Part shown: one piece after another, positions 50,971-60,508 of the stretch | How the letters are laid out: every line of letters starts with the position of its first letter | Position numbering within the stretch: the first letter of the stretch is position 1 | Source of the DNA: Bacillus sp. AFS073361 | GTDB lineage: Bacteria > Bacillota > Bacilli > Bacillales > Cytobacillaceae | Length of the DNA: 60,523 nt | Direction: 5' to 3' | NCBI RefSeq assembly: GCF_002567005.1 | Contig: NZ_NUZU01000046.1 | Coordinates: forward strand, 1-60,523 | Notes under the pieces: generated by a model | What the model was told of the DNA's origin: nothing | Seen by the model: the letters and a program-made list of their open reading frames with translations, nothing else | Databases searched by the model: none | Translations under genes and position numbers: made by a program

Positions 50971-52525
50971 AACCTAACTCCTTAAAAACATTTAATAAAT
51001 CCTTTTTAGAATCTTCTTCAGCTTTAAGTAAGTCAGTAATTTCACTTTGTAACAATCTCATTTTTTCATTGAAATCAATATCTTCATCACGATTTGCAAA
51101 CTCGATGTAATTACTAGGTACTAGCAAGAAATCCTTTTTTGCAATTTCTTCAAATGTTGCACTATAACAAAATTCCGGGATGTTTTGATATTTAATTTCG
51201 TAATCAGTTTGTTGCCAGTTATGGTATGTGTTCGTAACCTTTGCAATATCATTTTCTGAAAACTGCGTATACTTTTTTTCAAAAGGAATACCCATCTCTC
51301 GTAAATCCATAAATAATACTTCATTTTCTCTGTTACGATACTTTTTTAAATTTCCATTTTGATCGATAGTACGAGCCTTTTTGTTTTTATTGAGTACCCA
51401 AAGGGTAACACTTATATTAGTTGTATAAAACATATTTTGCGGTAATACAATGATAGACTCGACTAAATCATTTTCAATCAGTTTTTTTCGTATTTTATAT
51501 TCATCGCCACCACCACTTAATGCGCCATTCGCCAATAAAAAGCCGGCTACACCATTCTCAGATAGTTTTGATACAATATTTAGAATCCAAGCATAGTTAG
51601 CATTGCCTCTAGGTGGTACTTCGTAACCTGCCCAACGCGGATCATCAGTTAATTCATTCTCAGCTCTCCATTGTTTCTGATTAAACGGAGGGTTAGCCAT
51701 TATAAAATCCGCCTTCAAATCTTTATGTTGGTCATTAAAGAAAGTATCAGCAGCTGTCTCTCCAAGATTAGCCGATATTCCTCTTATAGCTAGGTTCATC
51801 TTTGCCAGTTTGTAGGTTGTAGTTGTGTATTCCTGTCCGTAAATCGATATATCTTTCTTATTTCCCTGATGTGATTCAATAAACTTTACTGATTGAACAA
51901 ACATACCGCCTGAACCACAAGCAGGGTCATAAATTTTACCTTTATATGGTTCAAGCATTTCTGCAATAAGATTTACAATACTTTTCGGAGTGTAGAATTC
52001 TCCTTTACCTTTTCCTTCTGCTAATGCGAATTTACTAAGGAAGTATTCATAAATCCGACCTACAATATCTTGTTGCTTGTCTTTAAGCGTATTGATGTTA
52101 TTAATCGTATCTATTAAGGATGCTAATTTATTTACATCAAAATTTAAACGAGAATAATAATTATCAGGTAAAGCACCTTTTAGCGATGGGTTATTTTTCT
52201 CAACTGTAAAAAGTGCTGTATCAATTTTTAATGCAATATCTTCTTGTTTTGCGTTCTCTACTAAGTAACTCCATCGGGAAATTTCAGGCAGATAAAATAC
52301 ATTTTTCATGGTGTAAAACTCAACCATATCAACATATTTTTCTTTACCCTCATCTATTAACTCCGCTTTTCGCTCTTCAAATTTATCACTAGCAAATTTC
52401 AAAAAGATTAACCCTAAAACAACGTGTTTATATTCTGAAGCCTCAACGGATCCGCGTAATTTATTGGCAGAATCCCATAATGTTTCCTCCATACTTTTTT
52501 CTTTAACCTGTTTCTTTATAGCCAT
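50954..52525 (-). CDS. hsdM: Type I restriction enzyme methyltransferase subunit M
   Basis: N6-adenine methyltransferase that protects host DNA. The 523-residue protein has the HsdM N-terminal helical domain (ETLWDSANKLRGSVEASEYK). Then come the SAM-binding motif DPACGSGGMFVQSV and the catalytic motif NPPFNQKQW. The C-terminal helix interacts with HsdS. It is the first gene of the operon. Confidence 0.96.
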   Translation of the reverse strand: MAIKKQVKEKSMEETLWDSANKLRGSVEASEYKHVVLGLIFLKFASDKFEERKAELIDEGKEKYVDMVEFYTMKNVFYLPEISRWSYLVENAKQEDIALKIDTALFTVEKNNPSLKGALPDNYYSRLNFDVNKLASLIDTINNINTLKDKQQDIVGRIYEYFLSKFALAEGKGKGEFYTPKSIVNLIAEMLEPYKGKIYDPACGSGGMFVQSVKFIESHQGNKKDISIYGQEYTTTTYKLAKMNLAIRGISANLGETAADTFFNDQHKDLKADFIMANPPFNQKQWRAENELTDDPRWAGYEVPPRGNANYAWILNIVSKLSENGVAGFLLANGALSGGGDEYKIRKKLIENDLVESIIVLPQNMFYTTNISVTLWVLNKNKKARTIDQNGNLKKYRNRENEVLFMDLREMGIPFEKKYTQFSENDIAKVTNTYHNWQQTDYEIKYQNIPEFCYSATFEEIAKKDFLLVPSNYIEFANRDEDIDFNEKMRLLQSEITDLLKAEEDSKKDLLNVFKELGYEIEL

Positions 52526-53011
52526 AAAAATAAAGCCCCCTGTCTTCTACATCATCTACAGATAAATTAATTATATAAATTAGGAAATACTCCCCAACTA
52601 ACGTTTCCATTTCCATGATATTTCCAATATTAATTATACATCAAAATAACCAAGAAAACTTTAATAACTATATCGCAATCAACCCAAAAGAGTTCCATTA
52701 AGCCAACTTAAACGTAGTACCCAAATTAATTTATCAATGCTTGTAAATTAAATATAATAGTTCCTTTTACCTAAAATAATAATAATTCTTCAAGTTTGAA
52801 ACTAGAACAGCAGGAATCTGTAGATTCACAGCTTAATTATTTGTACCTTCCACTATTGTAAATGTATTTCCTTAATGTACCCTTACTTACTAAAGTCGTT
52901 AGCCCTAAAAATATTATGGTAAATCTTACCTGAATATTGATATAACTTTCTACAAACAATTTTGTTGATAATATAACAAAAACACATTATGAAAAAGGTG
53001 TATAAAAACCT
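52526..53011. other. Divergent promoter region between hsdM and the GIY-YIG gene
   Basis: This 486-base AT-rich gap separates two divergent units and must hold both promoters. I see a small palindrome (AATCTGTAGATT near 52808) but no gene or RNA that I can support. Confidence 0.35.
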
Positions 53012-54802
53012 ATGAAGGCACATGGACTCGTTTATCTTCTTACATTTATTAAGCCACATGAAAAAGACTATTATTATGTAGGACAAACAACTCAACCATT
53101 GAAGACAAGAATAAATGATGGACACATTAATAGAGCTTGGAAGTTAGATAGTAATGGCAATTTTGAAAACAATTATAGAGTTGCAAGAGAAATTAGAAAA
53201 TATGGTATAAGAGACAAAGAGAAGAAAATTATCTGGAGTAATGATAACGAGATTAAAGATCTAGATACTGCTGGATGTTATTTAAAAGTTAACATACTTT
53301 GTTCAGTAAATTCCCAAGAAGAGCTTGATGAAAAAGAAAAATTCTACATATTAAAATATCGTAGTTATGAACATTTTAAAGACTCAAGAGGCTTTAATGG
53401 AACATTAGGTGGTTACGGAAATAGTGGTGGTGTTCCAAGAGGTGAACTTTCACCATCTGCCCAGTTAACAAACTATCAAGCAAAGCAAGTTAGACTATTA
53501 ATTAGAGATACCTCTTTAACTTATAAGGATATTGCGGATTTAATGAAGTGCAGTTTAGGTTGTATTCATGGAATTGTATACGGAGTAACTTATAGAGAGG
53601 TTGTTATAAACCATAAAGATGTATTAGATGAAGAATTTCAGATTTGGAAGAATTACGCTCCTAAATCTTTGAAATCCGATAATGATTTTTATTGCTATGA
53701 CTTACGAAAGAATGACCCAGAGGAAAGGGTTCAATTGTGGAAAAGCGCAACAGAATGCGCTGCTGCGTTACCCAAAAACGTTAGAGCGCAATATATTTAT
53801 TATGCATTAGCAGGAAAAAAAGGAATAGTTGGAGACCATTTCGCGTTTACAAAGGTAAATAACCGATATGCCTTTGAACAAACATATCTTCCTTTACTAG
53901 TAGCAAAGCATAAAAAGCGCTTTAGAGCCTTTAGTGCATATAACATTAAGACCGGAGAAAAAATTAAAACCTTTACGAGCATGGGAGATTGTATAAAGCA
54001 GCTTAATCTCGTCCATAATGCCCCAATTTATAAATGTTTGTATCATAAGTCTTCCTATAGTGGTAGTTATATTTTTATCTACGATGATGAATTTCACCCT
54101 GAATTGCTAAAGTGCAAGATGGAGCTGGCAAACCAAAGGCCTTTTTATTCATTTGACATTGATGGAAAACAAATAGGCTCTCGTTGGATAGTAATTAATG
54201 AATGCGCCCGTTTTTTTAGAATTCACGTAAGCAACATTAGTCGCTGTTTAATGAAAAATACCATTTATAAAGAAAAATATATATTTATTTACGAAGATGA
54301 ATTTAACGATGAACTTTTAAATTCGATTATAAAAAATCGGGTTCAAAAAGAACGTTATCATTTATTAAATCTTGAAGGGGAATCACTAGGAATAGCTAAA
54401 AGTCAATACGAACTATATCATCACCATAAAATATTCACTACAAGTTATGCCTTGAAATCCAAGAAATACTATATTCCTTCACGTGATTTAATTATCATTC
54501 CTGATAGCGAGTATAACATCAAAAAGATAAATGCTATTTTGGATATAGCAAGAGAACAGAGTAAAAAATTTAAAGAATGCAAAGAACACATAGAAGAGGA
54601 AATAAGAATTTATTCTAAAGACAGCTTTATAATGAGCTTCCCCAACACCCGTGCAGCAATAAACTCAGGAATTGTCCCTTCTCATGCTGTATACACGGTA
54701 CCTAAACGTAAGAACAAGATATATAAAAATAAATACATAATAATTTATGGGAATAATGCAACACCTTCAACCCTTGCGCAAATTCGCAAACAGTTTAAGT
54801 AA
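53012..54802 (+). CDS. Free-standing GIY-YIG nuclease with NUMOD1-like repeats
   Basis: The 596-residue protein begins with a GIY-YIG domain: GLVYLLTF, YYYVGQTTQPLKTRI, and the catalytic glutamate region NSQEELDEKEKFYI. A helix-turn-helix follows (LTNYQAKQVRLLIRD, then YKDIADLMKCSLGCIHGI). The rest (about 225-596) consists of about five related segments. Each starts with a strand such as FYSFDIDGKQIGSRW, continues with a helix (INECARFF), and ends near YIFIYEDEF. This is the pattern of NUMOD1 DNA-binding modules of homing endonucleases. It lies alone between hsdM and the replication module, and does not interrupt any gene. A homing endonuclease or a mobile-element defence nuclease are both possible. 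Confidence 0.8.
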   Translation: MKAHGLVYLLTFIKPHEKDYYYVGQTTQPLKTRINDGHINRAWKLDSNGNFENNYRVAREIRKYGIRDKEKKIIWSNDNEIKDLDTAGCYLKVNILCSVNSQEELDEKEKFYILKYRSYEHFKDSRGFNGTLGGYGNSGGVPRGELSPSAQLTNYQAKQVRLLIRDTSLTYKDIADLMKCSLGCIHGIVYGVTYREVVINHKDVLDEEFQIWKNYAPKSLKSDNDFYCYDLRKNDPEERVQLWKSATECAAALPKNVRAQYIYYALAGKKGIVGDHFAFTKVNNRYAFEQTYLPLLVAKHKKRFRAFSAYNIKTGEKIKTFTSMGDCIKQLNLVHNAPIYKCLYHKSSYSGSYIFIYDDEFHPELLKCKMELANQRPFYSFDIDGKQIGSRWIVINECARFFRIHVSNISRCLMKNTIYKEKYIFIYEDEFNDELLNSIIKNRVQKERYHLLNLEGESLGIAKSQYELYHHHKIFTTSYALKSKKYYIPSRDLIIIPDSEYNIKKINAILDIAREQSKKFKECKEHIEEEIRIYSKDSFIMSFPNTRAAINSGIVPSHAVYTVPKRKNKIYKNKYIIIYGNNATPSTLAQIRKQFK

Positions 54803-54819
54803 CCTCAATGAAACTCTAT

Positions 54820-54856
54820 GAATCCTTGTTTTAACAAAAAACAAGGATTCAATTTA
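54820..54856 (+). terminator. Rho-independent terminator
   Basis: GAATCCTTGT pairs with ACAAGGATTC, followed by a T-rich tract. It ends the GIY-YIG transcript. Confidence 0.8.
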
Positions 54857-55236
54857 TTTTAAATTTATTTGTGTTTGTAATCTACCCATATTAGTTTAAA
54901 TAGGGAACGAAATCGCTATTAGATAATGACTTAGTAAAGACAACCAACTTCATATCCTCCAATTCATCTCACCCCTAATTGGAACAACATACTTACTCCA
55001 TTAACCCTATCTACTATTTCTTTTAAAAAGATGGATACTTTACACCCTCATTTCATGAGAGTCTAGTCTCACGTAAAAGTATTTTTATAATCTCCTTCGA
55101 AACTTTTAAAACGAATAAACTCAAAATTTTTTTTAAAAAACACACTAGCTCCTAGAAATATAAAAAATTGAAGATATTATGTTCTCCGAGTTGGCCATCA
55201 TTATTAAAACTTTTCATATAGGGAGGACTATCTAAA
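54857..55236. other. Upstream region of the replication module, no gene seen
   Basis: An AT-rich 380-base gap with no convincing gene. In phage-like modules a replication origin may lie in or next to such genes, but I see no clear iterons. Confidence 0.3.
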
Positions 55237-55764
55237 ATGAAAGAAGGATATATCAAACTTTACCGTAAAATTACACATAACCACATTTGGCAGGATCCAC
55301 AAAAACTCCGTCTGTGGCTTTTGTGTTTATTAAAAGCATCTCATCAACAGAAAGAGTTCTTAATTGAAAACCAAGTAATTGTTTTATCCCCCGGACAGTT
55401 TATTACTGGTCGCCATTCAATTGAAGAGGATTATAATAAAGAACTTCAAACGAAGTTTCAAGTCTCCGGGAAGACACTTTGGCGATGGTTAAAAGTACTA
55501 GAAACACAAGGATTTGTTTCAATTAAATCGACTAATAAATATAGCATCATCACTATTGTAAACTGGATTTTGTACCAAAGAAATGGCCATCCGTTGTCCA
55601 GCAATAGTCCCGAATCTATCCATGAATTGTCCACAAACAATAATGAAAAGAATGAAAATAATGATAAGAAGTTATTTTCATCTAGTAAAAAACAATCCAA
55701 TCTGACCGTTCTTGATAGTTTACTAAACAATAATTTGAATAGAATGGAGGATTTAAATGACTAG
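55237..55764 (+). CDS. Phage-type replication initiator (winged helix)
   Basis: The 175-residue protein begins MKEGYIKLYRKITHNHIWQD and continues with a winged-helix region (FQVSGKTLWRWLKVLETQGF). This is the pattern of phage replisome organiser or DnaD-N-type proteins that bind the origin. The C-terminal part is Ser/Asn-rich and flexible. GGGAGGAC precedes the ATG. Its stop overlaps the start of the next gene, which resembles a helicase loader, and a DnaB-type helicase follows. That supports a replication role. Confidence 0.75.
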   Translation: MKEGYIKLYRKITHNHIWQDPQKLRLWLLCLLKASHQQKEFLIENQVIVLSPGQFITGRHSIEEDYNKELQTKFQVSGKTLWRWLKVLETQGFVSIKSTNKYSIITIVNWILYQRNGHPLSSNSPESIHELSTNNNEKNENNDKKLFSSSKKQSNLTVLDSLLNNNLNRMEDLND

Positions 55765-56017
55765 AAATCAAGCCATTACAATTATCCGGAGCATTACAAT
55801 TGCTTATCCTAGCTTTGATATGAATCAAGAAAAATTGGACCTTTGGATTATTCATTTAGTTGATATGCCATATGAAGCTGTCGAAAAAAAACTAAACAAC
55901 CATATCCGAACAAGCTCTTTTCCTCCGACAATAAGTCAAATTGCCGTTCAAGAAAAGACTCAAAACGTTTTCCTAAAGCACCTAGTAGAAAGGAAACAAA
56001 TCTTAAATGCAGAATAA
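55757..56017 (+). CDS. Replicative helicase loader-like protein (G39P type)
   Basis: The 86-residue protein has the pattern of phage SPP1 G39P-type loaders: TIAYPSFDMNQEKLDLWIIHL and later SSFPPTISQIAVQE. Such proteins bind the phage helicase and load it at the origin. It overlaps both neighbours by a few bases, showing translational coupling. Confidence 0.75.
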   Translation: MTRNQAITIIRSITIAYPSFDMNQEKLDLWIIHLVDMPYEAVEKKLNNHIRTSSFPPTISQIAVQEKTQNVFLKHLVERKQILNAE

Positions 56018-57329
56018 CCAACGTGAACTATATAATATCGAAGCAGAACAAGTGGTGTTAGGCTGCATCTTACAAAAGTCTGAATTAATTAAAGAATCTA
56101 CCTTGAGTGCAGAGGAATTTTATTTACAGAAACATCAAATCATTTTTAGAACGATGAGAGAAATAGATGCGAAAGGAGAACCCATTGATTACGTTTCTAT
56201 TATTACGAAATTAGATGATTTTACAATCGAGCAAATCGGTGCTGCAAGCTACCTCCTGCAACTAACTGATTCTGTTCCTAGTACGGAACCATTTAACTTC
56301 TATCAAAGTCTCGTTAAAAAAGCGTTTAAAATTAGAAAGGCATTACAAATCTGTAAATCCTTTGAAATTACCCCAAGTGAAGAAAGCCTAAATCACACTT
56401 TGAAACTATTAAATGAGTTGACCGATGAAGGCCGAAATCTATCAAAAGTCTCAAAAAAAGATGTTCTGATGGATATTTATGAAGAAATCTCAACTAAAAA
56501 AGAAGGACTAAGTGGCATCGATACAGGTTTTCTAGATTTAAATTTAATGACTGACGGGTTTCAATCTGGAGATCTTATAATACTTGCCGCTCGACCATCT
56601 GTAGGAAAAACGGCACTTGCCTTAAACTTTGCTATGAATGCTTGCAAAAAGGACACCAAAGTTATCTTCTTTTCGTTTGAAATGCCTCAGAAACAGTTGC
56701 TTTACAGAATGCTAAGTTCAGTGTCCAATATAAATTCTATGTTTTTACGACATAGCGAAAAACTATTGACTGAAGACGAAATGAAACGCGCTGCATATGC
56801 TACGGGAATTGTTGATAAGTGGGATTTAGTGATAGATGATTATCCGGGGCAAACAACCTTCGATATTAGCTTATCCATACGAAGAGAGTTACGAAATTCA
56901 AATAAAAAGCATTTTTTAGTCATTATTGATTATTTACAACTAATAAAGTCTGATAATAACTATGATAGACATGACCTTAAAATAGCTGCGATCACACGCG
57001 AATTAAAACTAATTGCAAAAGAACTTAATGTACCTATCATTCTATTAAGTCAGCTTAATCGAAATGTTGAACAACGAGCGGACAAACGTCCTTATATGAG
57101 CGACTTACGGGATTCAGGGAGCATTGAACAAGACGCTGATGTAATCCTTTTGCTACACCGTGATGATTACTATAACAACAACAGTGAACAAGAGAATTTA
57201 ATCGAAATTAATATAGCAAAGCAACGAAATGGTCCAGTCGGTCCAGTTGATTTACTATTTATCAAAGAAACAGGAACATTTCTTGATTTGTCCAAAATGA
57301 AAGTCAGTGGTAAATTTCATATGAGATAA
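56007..57329 (+). CDS. DnaB-type replicative DNA helicase
   Basis: The 440-residue protein has the DnaB N-terminal domain (NIEAEQVVLGCIL) and the RecA-like core. The P-loop is AARPSVGKTALALN, the Walker B region VIIDYLQLI, and RDSGSIEQDADVILLLHR follows. It lies last in a three-gene replication module that resembles phage modules. A second, element-encoded copy is expected because the host has its own dnaC/dnaB elsewhere. Confidence 0.93.
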   Translation: MQNNQRELYNIEAEQVVLGCILQKSELIKESTLSAEEFYLQKHQIIFRTMREIDAKGEPIDYVSIITKLDDFTIEQIGAASYLLQLTDSVPSTEPFNFYQSLVKKAFKIRKALQICKSFEITPSEESLNHTLKLLNELTDEGRNLSKVSKKDVLMDIYEEISTKKEGLSGIDTGFLDLNLMTDGFQSGDLIILAARPSVGKTALALNFAMNACKKDTKVIFFSFEMPQKQLLYRMLSSVSNINSMFLRHSEKLLTEDEMKRAAYATGIVDKWDLVIDDYPGQTTFDISLSIRRELRNSNKKHFLVIIDYLQLIKSDNNYDRHDLKIAAITRELKLIAKELNVPIILLSQLNRNVEQRADKRPYMSDLRDSGSIEQDADVILLLHRDDYYNNNSEQENLIEINIAKQRNGPVGPVDLLFIKETGTFLDLSKMKVSGKFHMR

Positions 57330-57352
57330 ATTTGGAGTATAACCTTTTTTTG

Positions 57353-57390
57353 GGTCTGTGTTAAGTTTTCACTTATCACAGACCTTGATT
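57353..57390 (+). terminator. Terminator at the end of the replication module
   Basis: GGTCTGTG (57353-57360) pairs with CACAGACC (57377-57384), followed by TTGATTTATTTT. It overlaps the last codons of the convergent DUF1040-like gene. Confidence 0.75.
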
Positions 57391-57852
57391 TATTTTATAA
57401 AATAATTGTAATCTGTCCTCTTTTGAGAAATTTTTAATCAGGTCAGTTATGGCCTCCGTAGTTAACCATCTACTCTCAACTACATAAAATCTTCTAATGT
57501 TAGTAGAAACTTTATCGTCTAAGTTTTCCTGTTTAATGCCTGCTTCAAGAAACAGATTAATTACTTCAGTAATAACTTCATCAGTAATTTTTGTTTCTTC
57601 TTTTTTCAGTTCCTCCTCAATTTCTCTCCAATAATCTTCAAGGAATATTTCCCACTTATCATCTTCTAGAAAAAATAAATCTATATAATTACCTCTATTA
57701 GAATCAATTACTTTTTTTCCGTAATTATTATTCTGATGCGAATACTGGGACTGCAAATTAGAAATCAATTGGTTAAACCGAACGTCGGGCTGTTGTTCCC
57801 AAACCTTTTGTAGCAAGGCAGTGATTCTTCGAATTCTTCTACGGTCTCTCAA
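57376..57852 (-). CDS. DUF1040-like protein
   Basis: The 158-residue protein starts RRIRRITALLQKVWEQQPDV followed by RFNQLI, which is the DUF1040 pattern. The rest is charged and helical. Function unknown. It is convergent with the helicase gene and monocistronic. Upstream on its strand lies the promoter region of the recombinase. Confidence 0.65.
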   Translation of the reverse strand: MRDRRRIRRITALLQKVWEQQPDVRFNQLISNLQSQYSHQNNNYGKKVIDSNRGNYIDLFFLEDDKWEIFLEDYWREIEEELKKEETKITDEVITEVINLFLEAGIKQENLDDKVSTNIRRFYVVESRWLTTEAITDLIKNFSKEDRLQLFYKINQGL

Positions 57853-58182
57853 TTTAGTTTACTCCTTTCAGTTTTTAACTAGATTAATTTACTATTAGTT
57901 AGTTTATAAAATAAACTTTTTCGATTAAAGAAAATTCCAGAAAACTTTTCGGTCTATTTCTCTAGGTTGTTCGAAAGCAGCAATTATGTAGCTATAATGT
58001 TTAAAAACATCAAATGAATAAGTTTGGTGAAACACACCTTGCTCACATTCTGCAACATAGTAACTCCTAAGAACCATCATTTCGACATCCTATTTTGTTA
58101 TAGAATGTGCGTTTTGTGTGTATGTATGTTTCTATCCCAAAATGGATAGATTGATAAAATATAATAGAAAGGAAAAATAAAA
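57853..58182. other. Divergent promoter region of the recombinase gene
   Basis: This 330-base gap separates the DUF1040-like gene and the recombinase. It holds a TATAAT-type -10 next to the recombinase Shine-Dalgarno and the palindrome described separately. No gene is seen. Confidence 0.4.
58131..58150. promoter_or_regulatory. Palindrome in the recombinase promoter
   Basis: TCTATCC and GGATAGA form a 7-base inverted repeat with a 6-base spacer, 33 bases before the recombinase ATG and just before a TATAAT. It could be an operator, perhaps for the recombinase's own MerR-like domain or for the HTH protein downstream. Confidence 0.45.
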
Positions 58183-60273
58183 ATGGAAAACTTAACTTTA
58201 CTAACGCGAAACCAAGCTGCTAAGTTAAGCGGAATTTCAGGGAAATGTTTCAATTATCTGATTCAACAAGCACTTTTTGAACAATATCTTGTTAAAGATG
58301 GGGCAAACTGGTTTGTACAGCCAGAATCAATCCCACTCATTCAAGAATATTATTCAAAACATAATGAGGCGTATCACTATTACAATAATAGTTCTGAATA
58401 TATAGCCGCATATCATGTAGCAAGTATGTTAAATTTATCATTTCGTGAATTAATTGAACAGATACGAGAAGGAATATGGGAAGGTAAATATGTAAAAGTT
58501 CCCAAGTGCGCTCCACCTCCGAAAGATTTACTTGATATCAAGATGAATTATTTCTTTTATCGCTCAGCTATTCTCGAAAATCGCTATAACACATTGGAAC
58601 AGATAGGGAAAAATTCCAATTTAACTTCCCTATCGTCTTTAAGGTACTATCAACGATTGGGACTGCTTCCCCAACCACCTCATCTAGTAGGGACGAGTTT
58701 ATATGATGAAAGAGAAATAATAGACCTACTCCCTCTAATAAAAAAACAGGTTAAGGAGAACTTCGCAGAATTCAAAGGAGCCAGTCTGCAGAATGCTTAT
58801 GATTTATTAAATAACCATCAGCAACAAATCATCTCTAAATATCTTAAATTTAGGGCAAACGGTGGAGTTGTAGTTTACAATGGTTATCGTTCTACTCAGC
58901 AAATTGCCAATAAAGAAGAAACACTTGAGTCGATAAAACGTATTATCAGTTCTGCTTTTATTCTTATCATTGCTGGACGATGTGGAATAGAGACAGATTT
59001 TCATAGAAATCCTTTTCAACGAATTCAGCCACCTGATAGTTTTAATCCTGATGTATTCGATATCTATAATGTCTCAAAGGATGATTATTCTTCACTATCT
59101 ACCAAGCGTAAGGGAACAACATTGATAAATTACTTTCAGCAACTAAGACCATTTTATTACTATCTTTTAGATACTTTAGAAGAAGATGCATTGGATGACA
59201 ATGAGGATTTTAGAGAATTCACTCGCATAAAAAGACGTATATTTAAGTTTCTGGAACAATTCCCAAGAAAAGAAAGTGACCTTAATAAAGGTGATATGAA
59301 TATTAGAACCAAGACATTCTTAACCAGAGAACAAATGGTTCTAATTAAACAGTATCTTCTTGAAGATGTTCGTGCAAGAGATCCGTTAAAACATGCGACA
59401 ATGTGGCAACTTTCATGTACAACTGGTATTCGTCCTGAAGAGCTTCACAAAGTAAAAATAGAATATTTTCAACTGAACACCAATGGTTATCTTGAAACGG
59501 ATGAAGATGGTTGGGGAGTATTAAGGTTACCAGCTTTTATGACCAAGCAAGAAAATAGTCCTTCTCATCCAGACTACCATACACCTATACCACAAGGTAC
59601 TGTAACACAGCTAAACTTATATTTATCTTATATTTACCGTAAACAAGACGAGAACTCCCCAAAAGGTAAAGGATTCTTATTTAGACCTGACTATGCTTTA
59701 CCAGAGTATAGACACAGAAAACCAATTACTTTCAGCTTTATTAATAGGTTAAGAAATCGCCTTGATTTTCTGGATGATGTAAGAAAGCAAGATTTTATCT
59801 TTAAAGCATCAAGACATTCTCTAAATAATATTATTATGCGTACCTTTATCAATAATGATATTTCATTAAATAATTTGGCAAAAAAAACAGCTGCAGATCA
59901 TCAATTACGGCATAAACCATCTCTATCAGTCGGAGAAGAATATTATACTTCTGAGATTACGAAAGAGCAATATTATCAGGTACTCGATGCAACTATTAAT
60001 TTTCCTTGGAATCTTGAAAAGTTAAAAGAATGGGAAGTTGAAAGAGGATATAGGCTAGGAGATATGGTTCTTGAAGTAGAATCATTTACAGATAATTTAG
60101 ATGATAAAAATCCAAAAAGAAAACAACTTCAGGAGCAATTATTGAATATTGAAAGCGAATTGATACAAATCCAACAGAAACCAAAGTATATGTCTGAAAT
60201 GCAATGGATTACTAAGCGAAATAACCTAATTACTGCTAAGAAGAATATTATTACAACCTTGAAAGGAGTCTAA
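58183..60273 (+). CDS. Tyrosine recombinase with MerR-like HTH domain
   Basis: The 696-residue protein has DNA-binding regions at the N-terminus: a helix-turn-helix near TRNQAAKLSGISGKCFNYLI, and a MerR-type winged helix near SLRYYQRLGLLPQP with YDEREI (about 150-190). The C-terminal half is a tyrosine recombinase: TTGIRPEELHKVKI (first arginine), the beta-hairpin lysine in MTKQE, and SRHSLNN for the H-x-x-R region. The late histidine is in TAADHQLRH and the nucleophile candidate in GEEYY. Coiled-coil residues end the protein. GAAAGG precedes the ATG. It probably integrates and excises the island. Confidence 0.8.
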   Translation: MENLTLLTRNQAAKLSGISGKCFNYLIQQALFEQYLVKDGANWFVQPESIPLIQEYYSKHNEAYHYYNNSSEYIAAYHVASMLNLSFRELIEQIREGIWEGKYVKVPKCAPPPKDLLDIKMNYFFYRSAILENRYNTLEQIGKNSNLTSLSSLRYYQRLGLLPQPPHLVGTSLYDEREIIDLLPLIKKQVKENFAEFKGASLQNAYDLLNNHQQQIISKYLKFRANGGVVVYNGYRSTQQIANKEETLESIKRIISSAFILIIAGRCGIETDFHRNPFQRIQPPDSFNPDVFDIYNVSKDDYSSLSTKRKGTTLINYFQQLRPFYYYLLDTLEEDALDDNEDFREFTRIKRRIFKFLEQFPRKESDLNKGDMNIRTKTFLTREQMVLIKQYLLEDVRARDPLKHATMWQLSCTTGIRPEELHKVKIEYFQLNTNGYLETDEDGWGVLRLPAFMTKQENSPSHPDYHTPIPQGTVTQLNLYLSYIYRKQDENSPKGKGFLFRPDYALPEYRHRKPITFSFINRLRNRLDFLDDVRKQDFIFKASRHSLNNIIMRTFINNDISLNNLAKKTAADHQLRHKPSLSVGEEYYTSEITKEQYYQVLDATINFPWNLEKLKEWEVERGYRLGDMVLEVESFTDNLDDKNPKRKQLQEQLLNIESELIQIQQKPKYMSEMQWITKRNNLITAKKNIITTLKGV

Positions 60274-60280
60274 ATTCACT

Positions 60281-60508
60281 ATGCAGCACCTACATCTTGA
60301 TGAAGACAACTATGATGAAATTGAACGATTTCCCGTCATCCACGCAATAGACGATGATGCTATTCTTAGCACCATTAATATCGCTAGGCTAATAGGAGTC
60401 CACGAAGAAACAGTGAGGCGATGGTGCCGAAATGGATATTTGAAATGCCTTAGTCCATTTGGACGTTATAAAATTCGTGGATCAGATTTTAAATTATTTG
60501 CAAAGTAA
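60281..60508 (+). CDS. Excisionase-like HTH protein
   Basis: The 75-residue protein has a MerR/excisionase-type helix-turn-helix: INIARLIGVHEETVRRWCRN followed by GYLKCLSPFGRYKIRGSDF. The GAAAGGAG Shine-Dalgarno overlaps the recombinase stop region, so the two are one operon. Small HTH proteins in this position usually act as excisionases or regulators of the integrase. Confidence 0.8.
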   Translation: MQHLHLDEDNYDEIERFPVIHAIDDDAILSTINIARLIGVHEETVRRWCRNGYLKCLSPFGRYKIRGSDFKLFAK

